In this document: one piece after another, positions 52,482-61,264 of the stretch | How the letters are laid out: every line of letters begins with the position of its first letter | How positions within the stretch are numbered: the first letter of the stretch is position 1 | DNA from: UBA2033 sp035345875 | GTDB taxonomy: Bacteria; Spirochaetota; Leptospiria; Leptospirales; Leptospiraceae | NCBI GenBank assembly: GCA_035345875.1 | Contig: DAORDH010000021.1 | Span: forward strand, 31,495 to 95,494 | Reading direction: 5' to 3' | DNA: 64,000 nt | Notes under the pieces: generated by a model | The model's database searches: none | Seen by the model: only the letters and a program-made list of their open reading frames with translations | What the model was told of the DNA's origin: nothing | Program-made: the position numbers and the translations under genes

Positions 52482-52521
52482 TCGAATTCTTTGGATATTA
52501 AGTCTTTGACTAAAGGAAGAA

Positions 52522-54354
52522 ATGAGATTCAAAAAAACCTTTTTCATACTTTCCATTTTAATAATTTCTATTAGCGCATACACCCTGTTATCCCAAACAA
52601 ACTCTCCAGCTAGTAATTCACCAGAATCAGCAAAGCCAATAGAAGCTGGAACAAAATATCCTGAATACATCTGGCCTATTTTTGGAGATAAACTCGTTAC
52701 AGGTAGTTTTGGAGAATTCAGATATTACCATTTTCATATGGGACAAGATTTTGCCACAGAGGCTAAGAACGGTTTACCCCTACTTGCTATGACAGATGCA
52801 AAAGTAATTAAACTACAAAGTTTTCGATATTCCATTGGAAATGCGATTATCCTATTACACGATGATGGCTTTATGAGTCGGTATGGTCACATGAGTGGTT
52901 TTGCGGAAAATATTTGGGCAGCAATACAAGATAAAGATGTATTAGAAAAAAGAAAACGAAGACAAGACTTTGAGTATACGTTAACCGCCTCCGAACAAGT
53001 AAGAGTAAAAAAAGGTGATGTGATAGGATATTCGGGTGATACTGGAATTGGTCCATCGCATTTACATTTAGAAATATTCAAAGACAATATTTATTACAAC
53101 CCTGCTGACTTTGGGCTCAATTATTTTGCCTTTGGAGGTATCAATGTCTATGCGGTAGACATTGTTCCTGAAAATAACAAATCTTTTATCAATGGTAAGA
53201 ACGCAACTTATACACTTCGTTTCAAACTTGATAAAGATAATAACCTTGTTCCTTCTAAAAATGAAATCCTAAAAATCAAAGGAGATGTAAGTCTAAGTCT
53301 CTATGGGAGTGAATCTTCCGGTCGTTCTAATAAAATTGGATTTCAAAAAATAACTGTAGGGCTTAACGGCTCCGAACTACAAGAAGTTAATTTCACTAAA
53401 ATATCTAGCTTTCATACCTTCCGTTCTTGTTTCGTTCTAGATAATTATAGAAGCAGAATGAATGGCAGACCATTTAAATATTTTACACATACCAAAGAGG
53501 GGAATACACTTCTTGGATTTAAAAATCAAGAAGTAGGGGCTGGAATTGTTCGTTCGGGATCTTTTAAAGATGGGGAAAATGAAATTAGCCTCGGAGTCTA
53601 TGGAATTTCCAAATTACCTGCAATTATTAAAATAAAAGCAGTAAAGGATAACAATGAGTATCCTGATGGAGAAATTAAAAAGATTAACCTGAGTCATGAC
53701 TCTTATATCACTGTTTCTACTCCTGATAAAAAAGGAGAAGCTTTCTTTCCTGCATACTCTATCTTTACACAAGCAAATGTATCAATAGAGAAAAGTAAAA
53801 ACCAAAAAATATCCGAAAAAGATATGACACTTGAATCAGAAGTCTATACAGTTGAACCTGACTATAAAGAATTTAATTTAGGATATGATCTGTATATAAA
53901 ATTAGATAAAGACATCAATCCAGAGAAATTTGGTCTTTACCAGCTTTCGAATAACGGTAAAGTTATAAAGAATTTTCCAGGAATTTATTACAATACAACA
54001 GAAAGATTCTTTCGAGCCAGAATTAAAGTGACAGGAAATTTTGCGATTTTATCTGATTATGCAAAACCTACTCTGCGTATCTATCGATACAAGGACAATC
54101 ATGTTTTCAAAGGAAAAGATTTTAAAATCTACATGGTCGCATCAGATCATGGAACAGGAATTCCAGAATCTAACTTTCAAGTCAAAGTAGATGAAAAAGA
54201 AGCGTATACCGATTTAGATCCTGAGACTGGTCTTAGAGAAATTTTCTATCCCGACTCCATGAAAGAAGTTGGCAAACATGTAATTACAGCAACCGCTAAA
54301 GATCGAGCGAATAACGTTGCAGATCCTTTGGTGTTTCATTATGAAGTGAAGTGA
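52522..54354 (+). CDS. M23-family peptidase with large C-terminal region
   Basis: This 610-residue protein has a signal peptide or anchor (residues 4-24) and a LytM/M23 zinc endopeptidase domain (about 45-190). It carries H-F-H-M-G-Q-D-F (His near 71, Asp near 75) and S-H-L-H-L-E (near 178-183), the H-x3-D and H-x-H metal sites, all intact. M23 enzymes cut peptidoglycan cross-links. The 400-residue C-terminal part is beta-rich, with an Ig-like last module (D-H-G-T-G-I-P...D-R-A-N-N-V-A-D). It has AAGGA 5 nt before ATG. With the lysozyme gene upstream it supplies both glycan- and peptide-cleaving activities. Confidence 0.9.
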   Translation: MRFKKTFFILSILIISISAYTLLSQTNSPASNSPESAKPIEAGTKYPEYIWPIFGDKLVTGSFGEFRYYHFHMGQDFATEAKNGLPLLAMTDAKVIKLQSFRYSIGNAIILLHDDGFMSRYGHMSGFAENIWAAIQDKDVLEKRKRRQDFEYTLTASEQVRVKKGDVIGYSGDTGIGPSHLHLEIFKDNIYYNPADFGLNYFAFGGINVYAVDIVPENNKSFINGKNATYTLRFKLDKDNNLVPSKNEILKIKGDVSLSLYGSESSGRSNKIGFQKITVGLNGSELQEVNFTKISSFHTFRSCFVLDNYRSRMNGRPFKYFTHTKEGNTLLGFKNQEVGAGIVRSGSFKDGENEISLGVYGISKLPAIIKIKAVKDNNEYPDGEIKKINLSHDSYITVSTPDKKGEAFFPAYSIFTQANVSIEKSKNQKISEKDMTLESEVYTVEPDYKEFNLGYDLYIKLDKDINPEKFGLYQLSNNGKVIKNFPGIYYNTTERFFRARIKVTGNFAILSDYAKPTLRIYRYKDNHVFKGKDFKIYMVASDHGTGIPESNFQVKVDEKEAYTDLDPETGLREIFYPDSMKEVGKHVITATAKDRANNVADPLVFHYEVK

Positions 54355-54840
54355 GGTATTTAAGATTTAACCACGGTTAAGCACGGATGGACACGGATGG
54401 GGTTTAATGGTTGGTGGTGTTTGGATATTTCATTCTATCGTTTGTTTTTATTGGGAATGATTTGTAAGATTGAACCACGAAGAGACACATGCGGAGGCGT
54501 TGGTCGCGAATGCTTGGAGAGAAGGGAGGATGCACACGGATAATATTTGTGATAATTATTTAAAATTGTAGAGGTAGATCACGATCTGTCTACGTATAAA
54601 AAATCATTCAATTCATCGTTACGATTTCAGAAAAAAATTGTTAGTGGAACCTATTAACAATCTACTAAACATCTTTTAAAGTTAGGACTAAACTTCCCTG
54701 AAAGATATCTTCGAAAAAATATTTAGGATCAGTTTAAGGGATATTTATCCCTAAGCATAAGAAAATTTTGGTGTTATTCGAATTAGAAGTGATGACTAGT
54801 TGAAGTTAGCCGATAATCATTATTGGTATTTTGAATAAAC
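54355..54840. repeat. Gap with CACGGAT-type dispersed repeats
   Basis: No gene lies here. Copies of a degenerate family occur at 54362-54400 (AAGATTTAACCACGG followed by two CACGGATGG-like units), 54466-54491 (AAGATTGAACCACGAAG) and 54528-54545 (GCACACGGATAATA). Related copies lie at 57978-58040, 60087-60186 and 60214-60246. Their function is unknown; they look like intergenic mobile-repeat debris. Confidence 0.7.
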
Positions 54841-57800
54841 ATGGAAACAATCTTTCACCAACTGCCAGTTCTTCCTACAAACCCAACTGCATGGGAATAT
54901 TTTTGGAACCAGATGTCGCATGGATTTCCAACAGGACTTACCGTTGTGATTGGATTTTTTATTGCCATGCTTGGATTCTGGAGCGCTTATAACGACAAAG
55001 AAAAAAGGGATTACTACATTTCTTTTTCTCTACTAGTTTTAGGACTTACCGGCTTTGTGTTTTTGTATTTTGTGCGGTTCGTATTTTGGGACACAGAGAG
55101 AATTCTATTTTTAAATCTTTTTATTTATCCAATTTTTAGATTAGTCACTTTTGGACTTACTTACTTTGCAATGGTGAGCACCCAGAAAACAAAATTTATG
55201 AAATTCCTCTTATTGATTACTGTTTTTATCGAAGTAAAAATTTTATATCATACTTTTTTGGGGGAAGGATTTACTGGTGCATTTTATGAAAATGAATTGG
55301 GAAAGTTTCCAATTATTACAAAAGGACGTGGCGTTTTAGTTCTGCTTCCCGCTATCATTGGCTTGTATGATATAATAAGAATTTCCTATTTCATATTTTT
55401 GAAAAAATCTAAAATTCATATATCTATTGTCATTGCAGTGATTGGTTTTTTTATTTTGAATATAAATTCTGCTTTGTTAGCAACTGGCGATTCTAAGCTA
55501 CCTCTTGTAGTTTTTTCTTTTGTGCCAATGTTTTTAATAGCTTATGGAGTTTTTCATTCTGATTTTTTAAATCTAAATGAACTCTTATTTAAAAAGAATT
55601 TATTGTTCTATATATTCTCGGTTTCAATTTCCATTTTATTTCTATTTGTTTCTATTCTTGTGGCTTATTATCTAAATCCAGAACATGGGTTTCATTATAG
55701 GAATGGATATTTTTTAATTTCATTATTTTCTTTTGTAACAACAATATGTCTTTCTGCATATATCGCTGGTAACAAACCAGACGATAAATTTGTAATGTTT
55801 GTTGCATTGAATATTTTCATACAAGGATTTCTTGCATTTTTAGTAATGATACGAGGATTGTATCTACCTCTCATTATAGAACATAGATTAAATCAAATCT
55901 TGTTTTTATTTTTTGCATTCTCATCGTCGATTGGATTTAGAATTTTATATTTAGGTTATAACAAACCAATACCAAAACTCTCCTATTTGATTGATATTTC
56001 CAATTTGATTTGTTCTCTATTTGCATTGAGTCCTTATTTCTTTAATGGATATTATGAATACAATTGGGGGAGATATCCATCTGCAGGATTTTTTTTACAA
56101 ATTTCCCAAACTATAATCGTTTTAGTTTTACTAAAAGTTTTATATGATTGGATTCAATTTAGAAAATCTAATAAAAATTCACTTGTTGATTGGATCATGA
56201 TTTGTTCAATCATTGGAGCTTTTTTAAGCATAGGTTCAATTCCTGCCACAAGAGGCATCGAGTTCTATCCACTTATCAACTTTCAATTCATTGTAACGTT
56301 TCTCTACGCTTTTGCGATTATAAAATTCAATACTCTTCCGATTCAAGGAGAGTCAACGGCTCTTACAAATAGAATTTCTTTTTATGCCATATTTGTGATT
56401 CCAATTATACTACTTTTTTATTCGTCCAATCTCTCCAAAGAAATCCAAGGGACGCAAATTGTTTATCATCTTTCTTTGATAGGTTCCTCTGCCCTTGTTT
56501 CTTTTTTTGCATTTACATTCATATTATTACGACCGATTGCTAGAAAATTAGATGAAGAGAAAGATAAAATTGAAGAGGCAAGAAAACAAGCTGATAAAGA
56601 AAAAGCCATTGCAATTCTTGCTAGGTTAGAAACAGAAAAACAAAAAAAAGAAACAGAAGAACTCAACAAGCTTGTTAAAAGTTTAAATGAAGAGCTTGAT
56701 TTGAAAGTGATTATGGAAAAGGTCCATAAGTATGTAAAAGAAAATTTTGGAATTGAATACTATGGACTTTTCACTGTATCACAAAACAATACTTACATAA
56801 GACCATTGGATATGTATTTCGCAGACTTTGTAATGGAAGAAGATAGATCCAAAATTTTTAATTTTAAAATTCCAATTAAAGAAGAGAGATCAGGTCATGC
56901 TTTTCCAATCAAATCAAAGAGACCTTTTTATCTTCCCAAAATGAGAACGTTAGCCGCTACAAAAGAGGAAATATACTTCTCTGAAAAATGTAGGATTCAA
57001 TCATTCATTTTAATTCCACTCTTCTTAAACAATGAACCTATTGGGACATTGGATCTTTATAATTCTTCTAAAAGGATGAATCTTTCTAAAGATGATATCA
57101 CTCGTCTTTCTATACTTGGAGAACAACTTGCTGGAATTATTTATGGCTCAAATCTTTATAAGCAAGTAGAAGAAAAAACAGTAGAGCTAAATCGATCTTT
57201 ACAACTGATAAAAAAAGATCTGAATTTTTCTAGTAAGATCCAAAAGAAATTACTTCCCAGAGAAAGTTTGCAAATTTCTGGTCTAAACATTTCTTCTTTT
57301 TATGCTCCTATGGATGAGGTAGGCGGAGATTTTTTTGATATAACAGTCCATGAAAATAAAATTCGGATTTTGATTGCGGATGCGACTGGACACGGAGTGC
57401 AAGCTGCTTTAATTACAATGTTGATTAAAAGCGAATTTGAAACAGTAAAACATTCTTCCTCTAGTCCGAGTAATTTATTAAACGAATTAAACAGTAGTTT
57501 TTGTTCTAAGTATTCCAATCTGGAAACGTTGTTTTCTTGTTTTATCGCGGATATCGATCCAATCGAAAGAAAATTAGAATATGCCTCAGCAGGTCATCCA
57601 GCACAGCTACTGGCTTCCAATCATGAAATAATAGAACTTAGGAATACAGGAAGAATTATTGGATTAAAAAAAGATACAAACTACCAAAATATAAAAATCG
57701 ATTTTCCCTCTGGTAGTAAATTGTTTTTATTCACAGATGGTTTATATGAAGAAATAAACCTAAAAGAAGAAGAATTTGGAGAGGAAAGATTGAAACAAAA

Positions 57801-57924
57801 TCTATTCCAATACAAAGAAAATCATTCTGATCTAATCATCGAGAATGTAATCTCTGATTTAAAAAATTTTCTTGGAGAATCTGAAATTCATGATGATATA
57901 ACGTTTGTAATTGCAGAATGGTGA
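54841..57924 (+). CDS. Multi-pass membrane protein with GAF and SpoIIE/PP2C domains
   Basis: This 1027-residue protein has an N-terminal region of about 14 hydrophobic helices (20-565) and a coiled coil (about 570-610). A GAF domain (about 616-770, with R-S-G-H-A-F-P-I and F-I-L-I-P-L-F) and a PP2C/SpoIIE domain (about 790-1027) follow. The phosphatase motifs G-G-D-F-F-D-I (near 823), A-D-A-T-G-H-G-V-Q-A-A, F-T-D-G-L-Y-E-E and H-D-D-I-T-F-V are intact. The GAF domain would sense a small molecule and the output would dephosphorylate a STAS or similar partner. It is the third SpoIIE protein in the window. The nearest STAS partner is over 27 kb away. Confidence 0.9.
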   Translation: METIFHQLPVLPTNPTAWEYFWNQMSHGFPTGLTVVIGFFIAMLGFWSAYNDKEKRDYYISFSLLVLGLTGFVFLYFVRFVFWDTERILFLNLFIYPIFRLVTFGLTYFAMVSTQKTKFMKFLLLITVFIEVKILYHTFLGEGFTGAFYENELGKFPIITKGRGVLVLLPAIIGLYDIIRISYFIFLKKSKIHISIVIAVIGFFILNINSALLATGDSKLPLVVFSFVPMFLIAYGVFHSDFLNLNELLFKKNLLFYIFSVSISILFLFVSILVAYYLNPEHGFHYRNGYFLISLFSFVTTICLSAYIAGNKPDDKFVMFVALNIFIQGFLAFLVMIRGLYLPLIIEHRLNQILFLFFAFSSSIGFRILYLGYNKPIPKLSYLIDISNLICSLFALSPYFFNGYYEYNWGRYPSAGFFLQISQTIIVLVLLKVLYDWIQFRKSNKNSLVDWIMICSIIGAFLSIGSIPATRGIEFYPLINFQFIVTFLYAFAIIKFNTLPIQGESTALTNRISFYAIFVIPIILLFYSSNLSKEIQGTQIVYHLSLIGSSALVSFFAFTFILLRPIARKLDEEKDKIEEARKQADKEKAIAILARLETEKQKKETEELNKLVKSLNEELDLKVIMEKVHKYVKENFGIEYYGLFTVSQNNTYIRPLDMYFADFVMEEDRSKIFNFKIPIKEERSGHAFPIKSKRPFYLPKMRTLAATKEEIYFSEKCRIQSFILIPLFLNNEPIGTLDLYNSSKRMNLSKDDITRLSILGEQLAGIIYGSNLYKQVEEKTVELNRSLQLIKKDLNFSSKIQKKLLPRESLQISGLNISSFYAPMDEVGGDFFDITVHENKIRILIADATGHGVQAALITMLIKSEFETVKHSSSSPSNLLNELNSSFCSKYSNLETLFSCFIADIDPIERKLEYASAGHPAQLLASNHEIIELRNTGRIIGLKKDTNYQNIKIDFPSGSKLFLFTDGLYEEINLKEEEFGEERLKQNLFQYKENHSDLIIENVISDLKNFLGESEIHDDITFVIAEW

Positions 57925-58594
57925 AATAATCTACGAATACCAATAACTTAACGTTTGTATCATTGGGAAAGATTTAAAAGATTACCACCGATTGCACCGA
58001 TGGTGTTTAAGATTTAATCACTGATGAACACGGATAATATACGTTATGATGATTCAATCACACTTCGAACTCACTCGGTATAAACTTCGAGAACGAAGGG
58101 GTGTATATATAATTGGGTTTTGTTCTATTACATTCGTTTTCGAATGCATCACGCTTAATTTTTTAGAGATTCAAATATTTACCCTTTAAATAGAGTGAAT
58201 CGAAATTATTAAATCGAAATATGGATTCATCGTTTCGATCGTTCTGTGATCGGTGTTAATCTAATTGTGGGTAACGCTCCCTTTCTCTTTCCAACCTACG
58301 CTCCAAGGTTTCGCGTCCATCACTTTCGCTGGAAAATCAGAGGCATTCGAAATACAATCTACTTCTTATTAGTATTGACAATCAACAGATTCGACTTACC
58401 GAAGAAATGTAAATGAATTTGGCGTTAGAACGATCGAATGCTAGGAATTGGCTGTTGCCCAAGATCATCTGAGAAAGGTCTCTATAGAACACTCACTTCT
58501 CCTTCTTATTTATTTGCCATTAATCTGATTACGGCATAATGCTATTATCCGCACCAACTCAGAATAAAGAGAAGTGAGTATATAAATTTATATA
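57925..58594. repeat. Gap with inverted repeat-bounded element
   Basis: This 670-bp gap has no gene. AAGATTACCACCGAT (57978-57992) is matched in inverted orientation by 58249-58262 (13 of 14 bases), bounding about 285 bp. A second related copy begins at 58009 (AAGATTTAATCACTGATGAACACGGATAA). The stretch 58262-58560 has higher G+C than its surroundings but no open frame of note. Confidence 0.6.
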
Positions 58595-58945
58595 TTATCT
58601 TCCGCCAAAGTAGTTCGCAATGGCAAGAAATAATCCTCCCAGAAACGCAGCCGTAAAGTTAGGAACACTGATTAGCTCTGGAAAAAGTCCTTTGACTGCA
58701 TAAATAATAACCGCATTTAAAAGGAGTCCCGCTACACCTAATGTCAAATAGTAAACTAACGCACCAATACCAAGAGTAAAAATCAAAATCAACTTACGTG
58801 CGGCAAAGTTTAAAACAATAAATACTATGACGATAATCAACGCATCTTTAAAATCACCCTTTACACGAAAGCCTGCATCAATCATGGGAAATAAAAACAT
58901 TACAACTAACACTTGTAATACGATAGAAACTAAAAGTTTTTTCAT
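58595..58945 (-). CDS. Phage-holin-family (4_2 type) membrane protein
   Basis: This 116-residue, highly hydrophobic protein has four predicted transmembrane helices (about 5-22, 32-48, 53-80, 90-112). The pattern F-K-D-A-L-I-I-V-I-V-F, L-N-A-V-I-I-Y and a C-terminal F-L-G-G-L-F-L-A-I-A-N-Y-F-G-G-R fits the PF04020-type phage holin 4 family, common in chromosomes without phage. GGAGG precedes ATG strongly. It could form pores or aid wall-hydrolase export. It is transcribed away from the DUF898 gene and is separated from the hydrolase cluster by the phosphatase gene. Confidence 0.82.
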   Translation of the reverse strand: MKKLLVSIVLQVLVVMFLFPMIDAGFRVKGDFKDALIIVIVFIVLNFAARKLILIFTLGIGALVYYLTLGVAGLLLNAVIIYAVKGLFPELISVPNFTAAFLGGLFLAIANYFGGR

Positions 58946-59011
58946 TCAATCCTCCAATACTCATACTTTAGCATTTCCCTAAAAATACAACGAAATAAAG
59001 AAAAATCTTGA

Positions 59012-59040
59012 TTGACTGTTTTGTAGATCATAGATTTGAT
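59012..59040 (+). promoter_or_regulatory. Sigma70-like promoter candidate for DUF898 gene
   Basis: TTGACT (59012-59017) and TTTGAT (59035-59040, 4 of 6 matches) are separated by 17 bp, upstream of the ATTAGGAGC ribosome binding site for the gene at 59074. Spacing is ideal; the -10 is weak. Confidence 0.33.
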
Positions 59041-59073
59041 TCTGTAAATTATGGAATGCATTAGGAGCAAAAA

Positions 59074-60060
59074 ATGACCGAGTCTAACATAGCAAATTCA
59101 GAGGGTTCATCCCGATTTTCCTATACAGCGAAAGGCGGAGAATATTTTGGACTAGCGATCAAAACATTCTTTTTAACAATCTTCACTCTTGGAATTTATT
59201 GGTTTTGGGGAAGAGTAAAAATCATAAAATTCTATTATAATAATACCAAGCTTCAAGGTGCTTCTTTTGACTACCACGCAACAGGTAAAGAGAAATTCAT
59301 CGGGTTTTTAAAAGGAGTAGGAATCCTGCTATCCTTCGGTCTAATTAATTTTCTTATCAGTTATATCATAACAAAAATTGCCAATGCAAGTATTGCAAAT
59401 ACGATTAGTATTTTTGTAACATATGTAGTTATTTTTACTGCACTGCCTTTTGTAATCATTCTTTCTCTTCGATTCAGACTAAGCAGAACATCCTTTAATG
59501 GAATTCGTTTCCAGTTTTTAGGAGATCCAAAAGAGTTTCTAATCTTATTTCTAAAATCATTGGGGCTAACAATCATTACCCTCGGATTCTATTATCCATG
59601 GTTCTTGGTAAAAATCACAACCTATATAGCTCAAAATTCTCTTTATGGAAATCATGCATTCGATCTTAGACTGAAAGCAGAAGAATTATTTATTATTTTT
59701 CTAAAAGGATTCTTCTTTACATTGTTTACGTTTGGAATTTATTTCTTTTGGTTCAGAGCAAATGTTTTTAATTTCTTTTGGAATAACTATTACTTTCAAA
59801 ACGGGAAAACAAGTTCCAATCTTACTGGGGGCAAATTATTCTTAACCGCAATAAAATCAATCGGACTTATGATTATAACATTTGGTTTTGGATTTGCTTG
59901 GGTCATTATCATGAATCAAAGAGTCTTTATTGAAAGCATTTCTTTTAGTGCTCCAATTGACTTTGATGCAATTTCCAACATCCCTTTAAAACCAGGCTCT
60001 GCCACATTAGATAGCCTCGGAGGAGATGCGTTAGATTCATTTGGTTCTATAGTAGGATAA
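59074..60060 (+). CDS. DUF898 (YjgN-like) membrane protein
   Basis: This 328-residue protein has about seven to eight transmembrane helices. The repeated motif K-T-F-F-L-T-I-F-T-L-G-I-Y-W-F-W-G-R appears near 31-48, again near 160-175 (L-T-I-I-T-L-G-F-Y-Y-P-W-F) and near 205-220 (F-F-T-L-F-T-F-G-I-Y-F-F-W-F-R-A). This internal threefold repeat is characteristic of DUF898/YjgN, whose function is unknown. AGGAGC precedes ATG by 7 nt. The tail (about 295-328) is Asp/Ser-rich with A-T-L-D-S-L-G-G-D-A-L-D-S. The downstream gap carries fold-back repeats. Confidence 0.92.
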   Translation: MTESNIANSEGSSRFSYTAKGGEYFGLAIKTFFLTIFTLGIYWFWGRVKIIKFYYNNTKLQGASFDYHATGKEKFIGFLKGVGILLSFGLINFLISYIITKIANASIANTISIFVTYVVIFTALPFVIILSLRFRLSRTSFNGIRFQFLGDPKEFLILFLKSLGLTIITLGFYYPWFLVKITTYIAQNSLYGNHAFDLRLKAEELFIIFLKGFFFTLFTFGIYFFWFRANVFNFFWNNYYFQNGKTSSNLTGGKLFLTAIKSIGLMIITFGFGFAWVIIMNQRVFIESISFSAPIDFDAISNIPLKPGSATLDSLGGDALDSFGSIVG

Positions 60061-60086
60061 TGTTTCGACTCCGCGTAATAGAGTTT

Positions 60087-60181
60087 TACCACCGATTCAC
60101 ACTGATCGCTTCGATAACACCGATAAAAGATAGGATAACTCAAATATCCATCTTTTTTTTATCGTTCAGTTATCGGTGGTA
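60087..60181. repeat. Fold-back repeat element
   Basis: TACCACCGAT (60087-60096) and ATCGGTGGTA (60172-60181) are perfect inverted ends of a 95-bp element. Inside, CGATAAAAGAT (60121-60131) pairs with the T-rich 60150-60164 strand. The right end shares 15 of 15 bases (AAGATTACCACCGAT, reverse strand 60186-60172) with 57978-57992. It could fold into a long hairpin in RNA. Confidence 0.75.
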
Positions 60182-60213
60182 ATCTTAATATAAACTTAGA
60201 ACGAACTTTAAAA

Positions 60214-60246
60214 CATCTGTGTGCATCCGTGTTAATCCGTGGTTAA
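60214..60246 (-). repeat. CACGGAT repeat copy, minus orientation
   Basis: Read on the minus strand this is TTAACCACGGATTAACACGGATGCACACAGATG in structure: three CAC-x-GAT units of about 10-bp period. It matches 54368-54400 at about 28 of 33 positions by eye. It lies just beyond the end of the metallopeptidase gene. Confidence 0.8.
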
Positions 60247-60272
60247 AAAAATTTTCATCGAACTCACGTTGT

Positions 60273-61262
60273 TTACTTTTGTTTTAATTTTTCGTAAGTC
60301 TTTGACTTCAGAGCTAGTTTTATATAATCTTCTTCGATTTGGTCGATTGGTTTTCCCAAAAGCTCTTCTAATTTTTCAATTGCCTTTTGCCCAAGTTCCT
60401 TTCCTTGGTAATTTGGAGACAAATCATAAATATAAGACTTCACAAAAGGTATGATTTTATTTTCCGTCCAAAGATAAACAAATAAAAACCGAGCAGCAGA
60501 ATACCCATAGTCTTCATTCATTTCTGAATTGAGTAAGAATTTTTTCAGTGGCTTCATCTTTTTATTTCGTATAACGCCTTGCAATTCAGGTAATCTCCAA
60601 TTTGTATAGCCTTCAATAAACTTATTGTTCTGAACAGAACCCATTTCATAAAAGGATGCAAAGCCTTCATTGAACCATTGCTGAACATCAGTCTCCGTAT
60701 TCAAATCCACAAAGGAGTGAACCATTTCATGCCAAAGAGTTCCAGGACCCGAATTATAATAGGTATAAAGCGTTCTTTCTGTGCTTGTAAAATAATCAGG
60801 AGATTCAGGAAAATAAACCCCATAACTATCATAACCCATTTTTTTAGAGAACTGCTCTTTGTTTTTAAAGAAAATGATTCGAAGAGTAAATCTAGGCTCA
60901 TAGATAAAGTATCTTGCATATGTATCATCAAAAAATACTTTTAACTTGTGCTCCACAGTATCCATTTCCTTTTCCGTGCACTGATACGCAATATTATAAT
61001 ATTTCGTATATCGCACTTTGAAGTCAAGTTTGTAGATTGACTTCAAATCTTCTTTGAAAGTGGCTATTTCCTTTTTCTTTTTTTCTTCATACTCAGATAA
61101 ACTGATTTGCTTTTCTAAATAGAAAATTTTTCCATTTTCATTGGTGATTTTACTCAGCAAATTTTTTCGATTGTGCAAAGCATCCTTTCTTTTGGACTCA
61201 GCTCCTATCGAATGAATTAAAAGAATAAAATAGATTAAAAAAAGGAAAAAGCGAAATGCCAT
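60273..61262 (-). CDS. Secreted gluzincin-like metallopeptidase
   Basis: This 329-residue protein has a signal peptide (F-F-L-F-L-I-Y-F-I-L-L-I-H-S, residues 5-18). H-E-M-V-H (near 176-180) is a canonical H-E-x-x-H zinc site, and N-E-G-F-A-S-F-Y-E (near 197-206) supplies the third ligand Glu, the peptidase-MA-like (gluzincin) arrangement. The N-terminal half is helical and Lys/Glu-rich (E-K-Q-I-S-L-S-E-Y-E-E-K-K-K-K). It is likely periplasmic or secreted, with unknown substrate. It starts 2 bp downstream of the glgA stop and so is probably cotranscribed, although no sugar link is evident. Confidence 0.85.
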   Translation of the reverse strand: MAFRFFLFLIYFILLIHSIGAESKRKDALHNRKNLLSKITNENGKIFYLEKQISLSEYEEKKKKEIATFKEDLKSIYKLDFKVRYTKYYNIAYQCTEKEMDTVEHKLKVFFDDTYARYFIYEPRFTLRIIFFKNKEQFSKKMGYDSYGVYFPESPDYFTSTERTLYTYYNSGPGTLWHEMVHSFVDLNTETDVQQWFNEGFASFYEMGSVQNNKFIEGYTNWRLPELQGVIRNKKMKPLKKFLLNSEMNEDYGYSAARFLFVYLWTENKIIPFVKSYIYDLSPNYQGKELGQKAIEKLEELLGKPIDQIEEDYIKLALKSKTYEKLKQK

Positions 61263-61264
61263 AA

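Noticed and set aside
50542..58945. Prophage
   Set aside because: A lysozyme-like and a holin-like protein occur, but no capsid, tail, terminase or integrase gene, and both hydrolases carry export signals.
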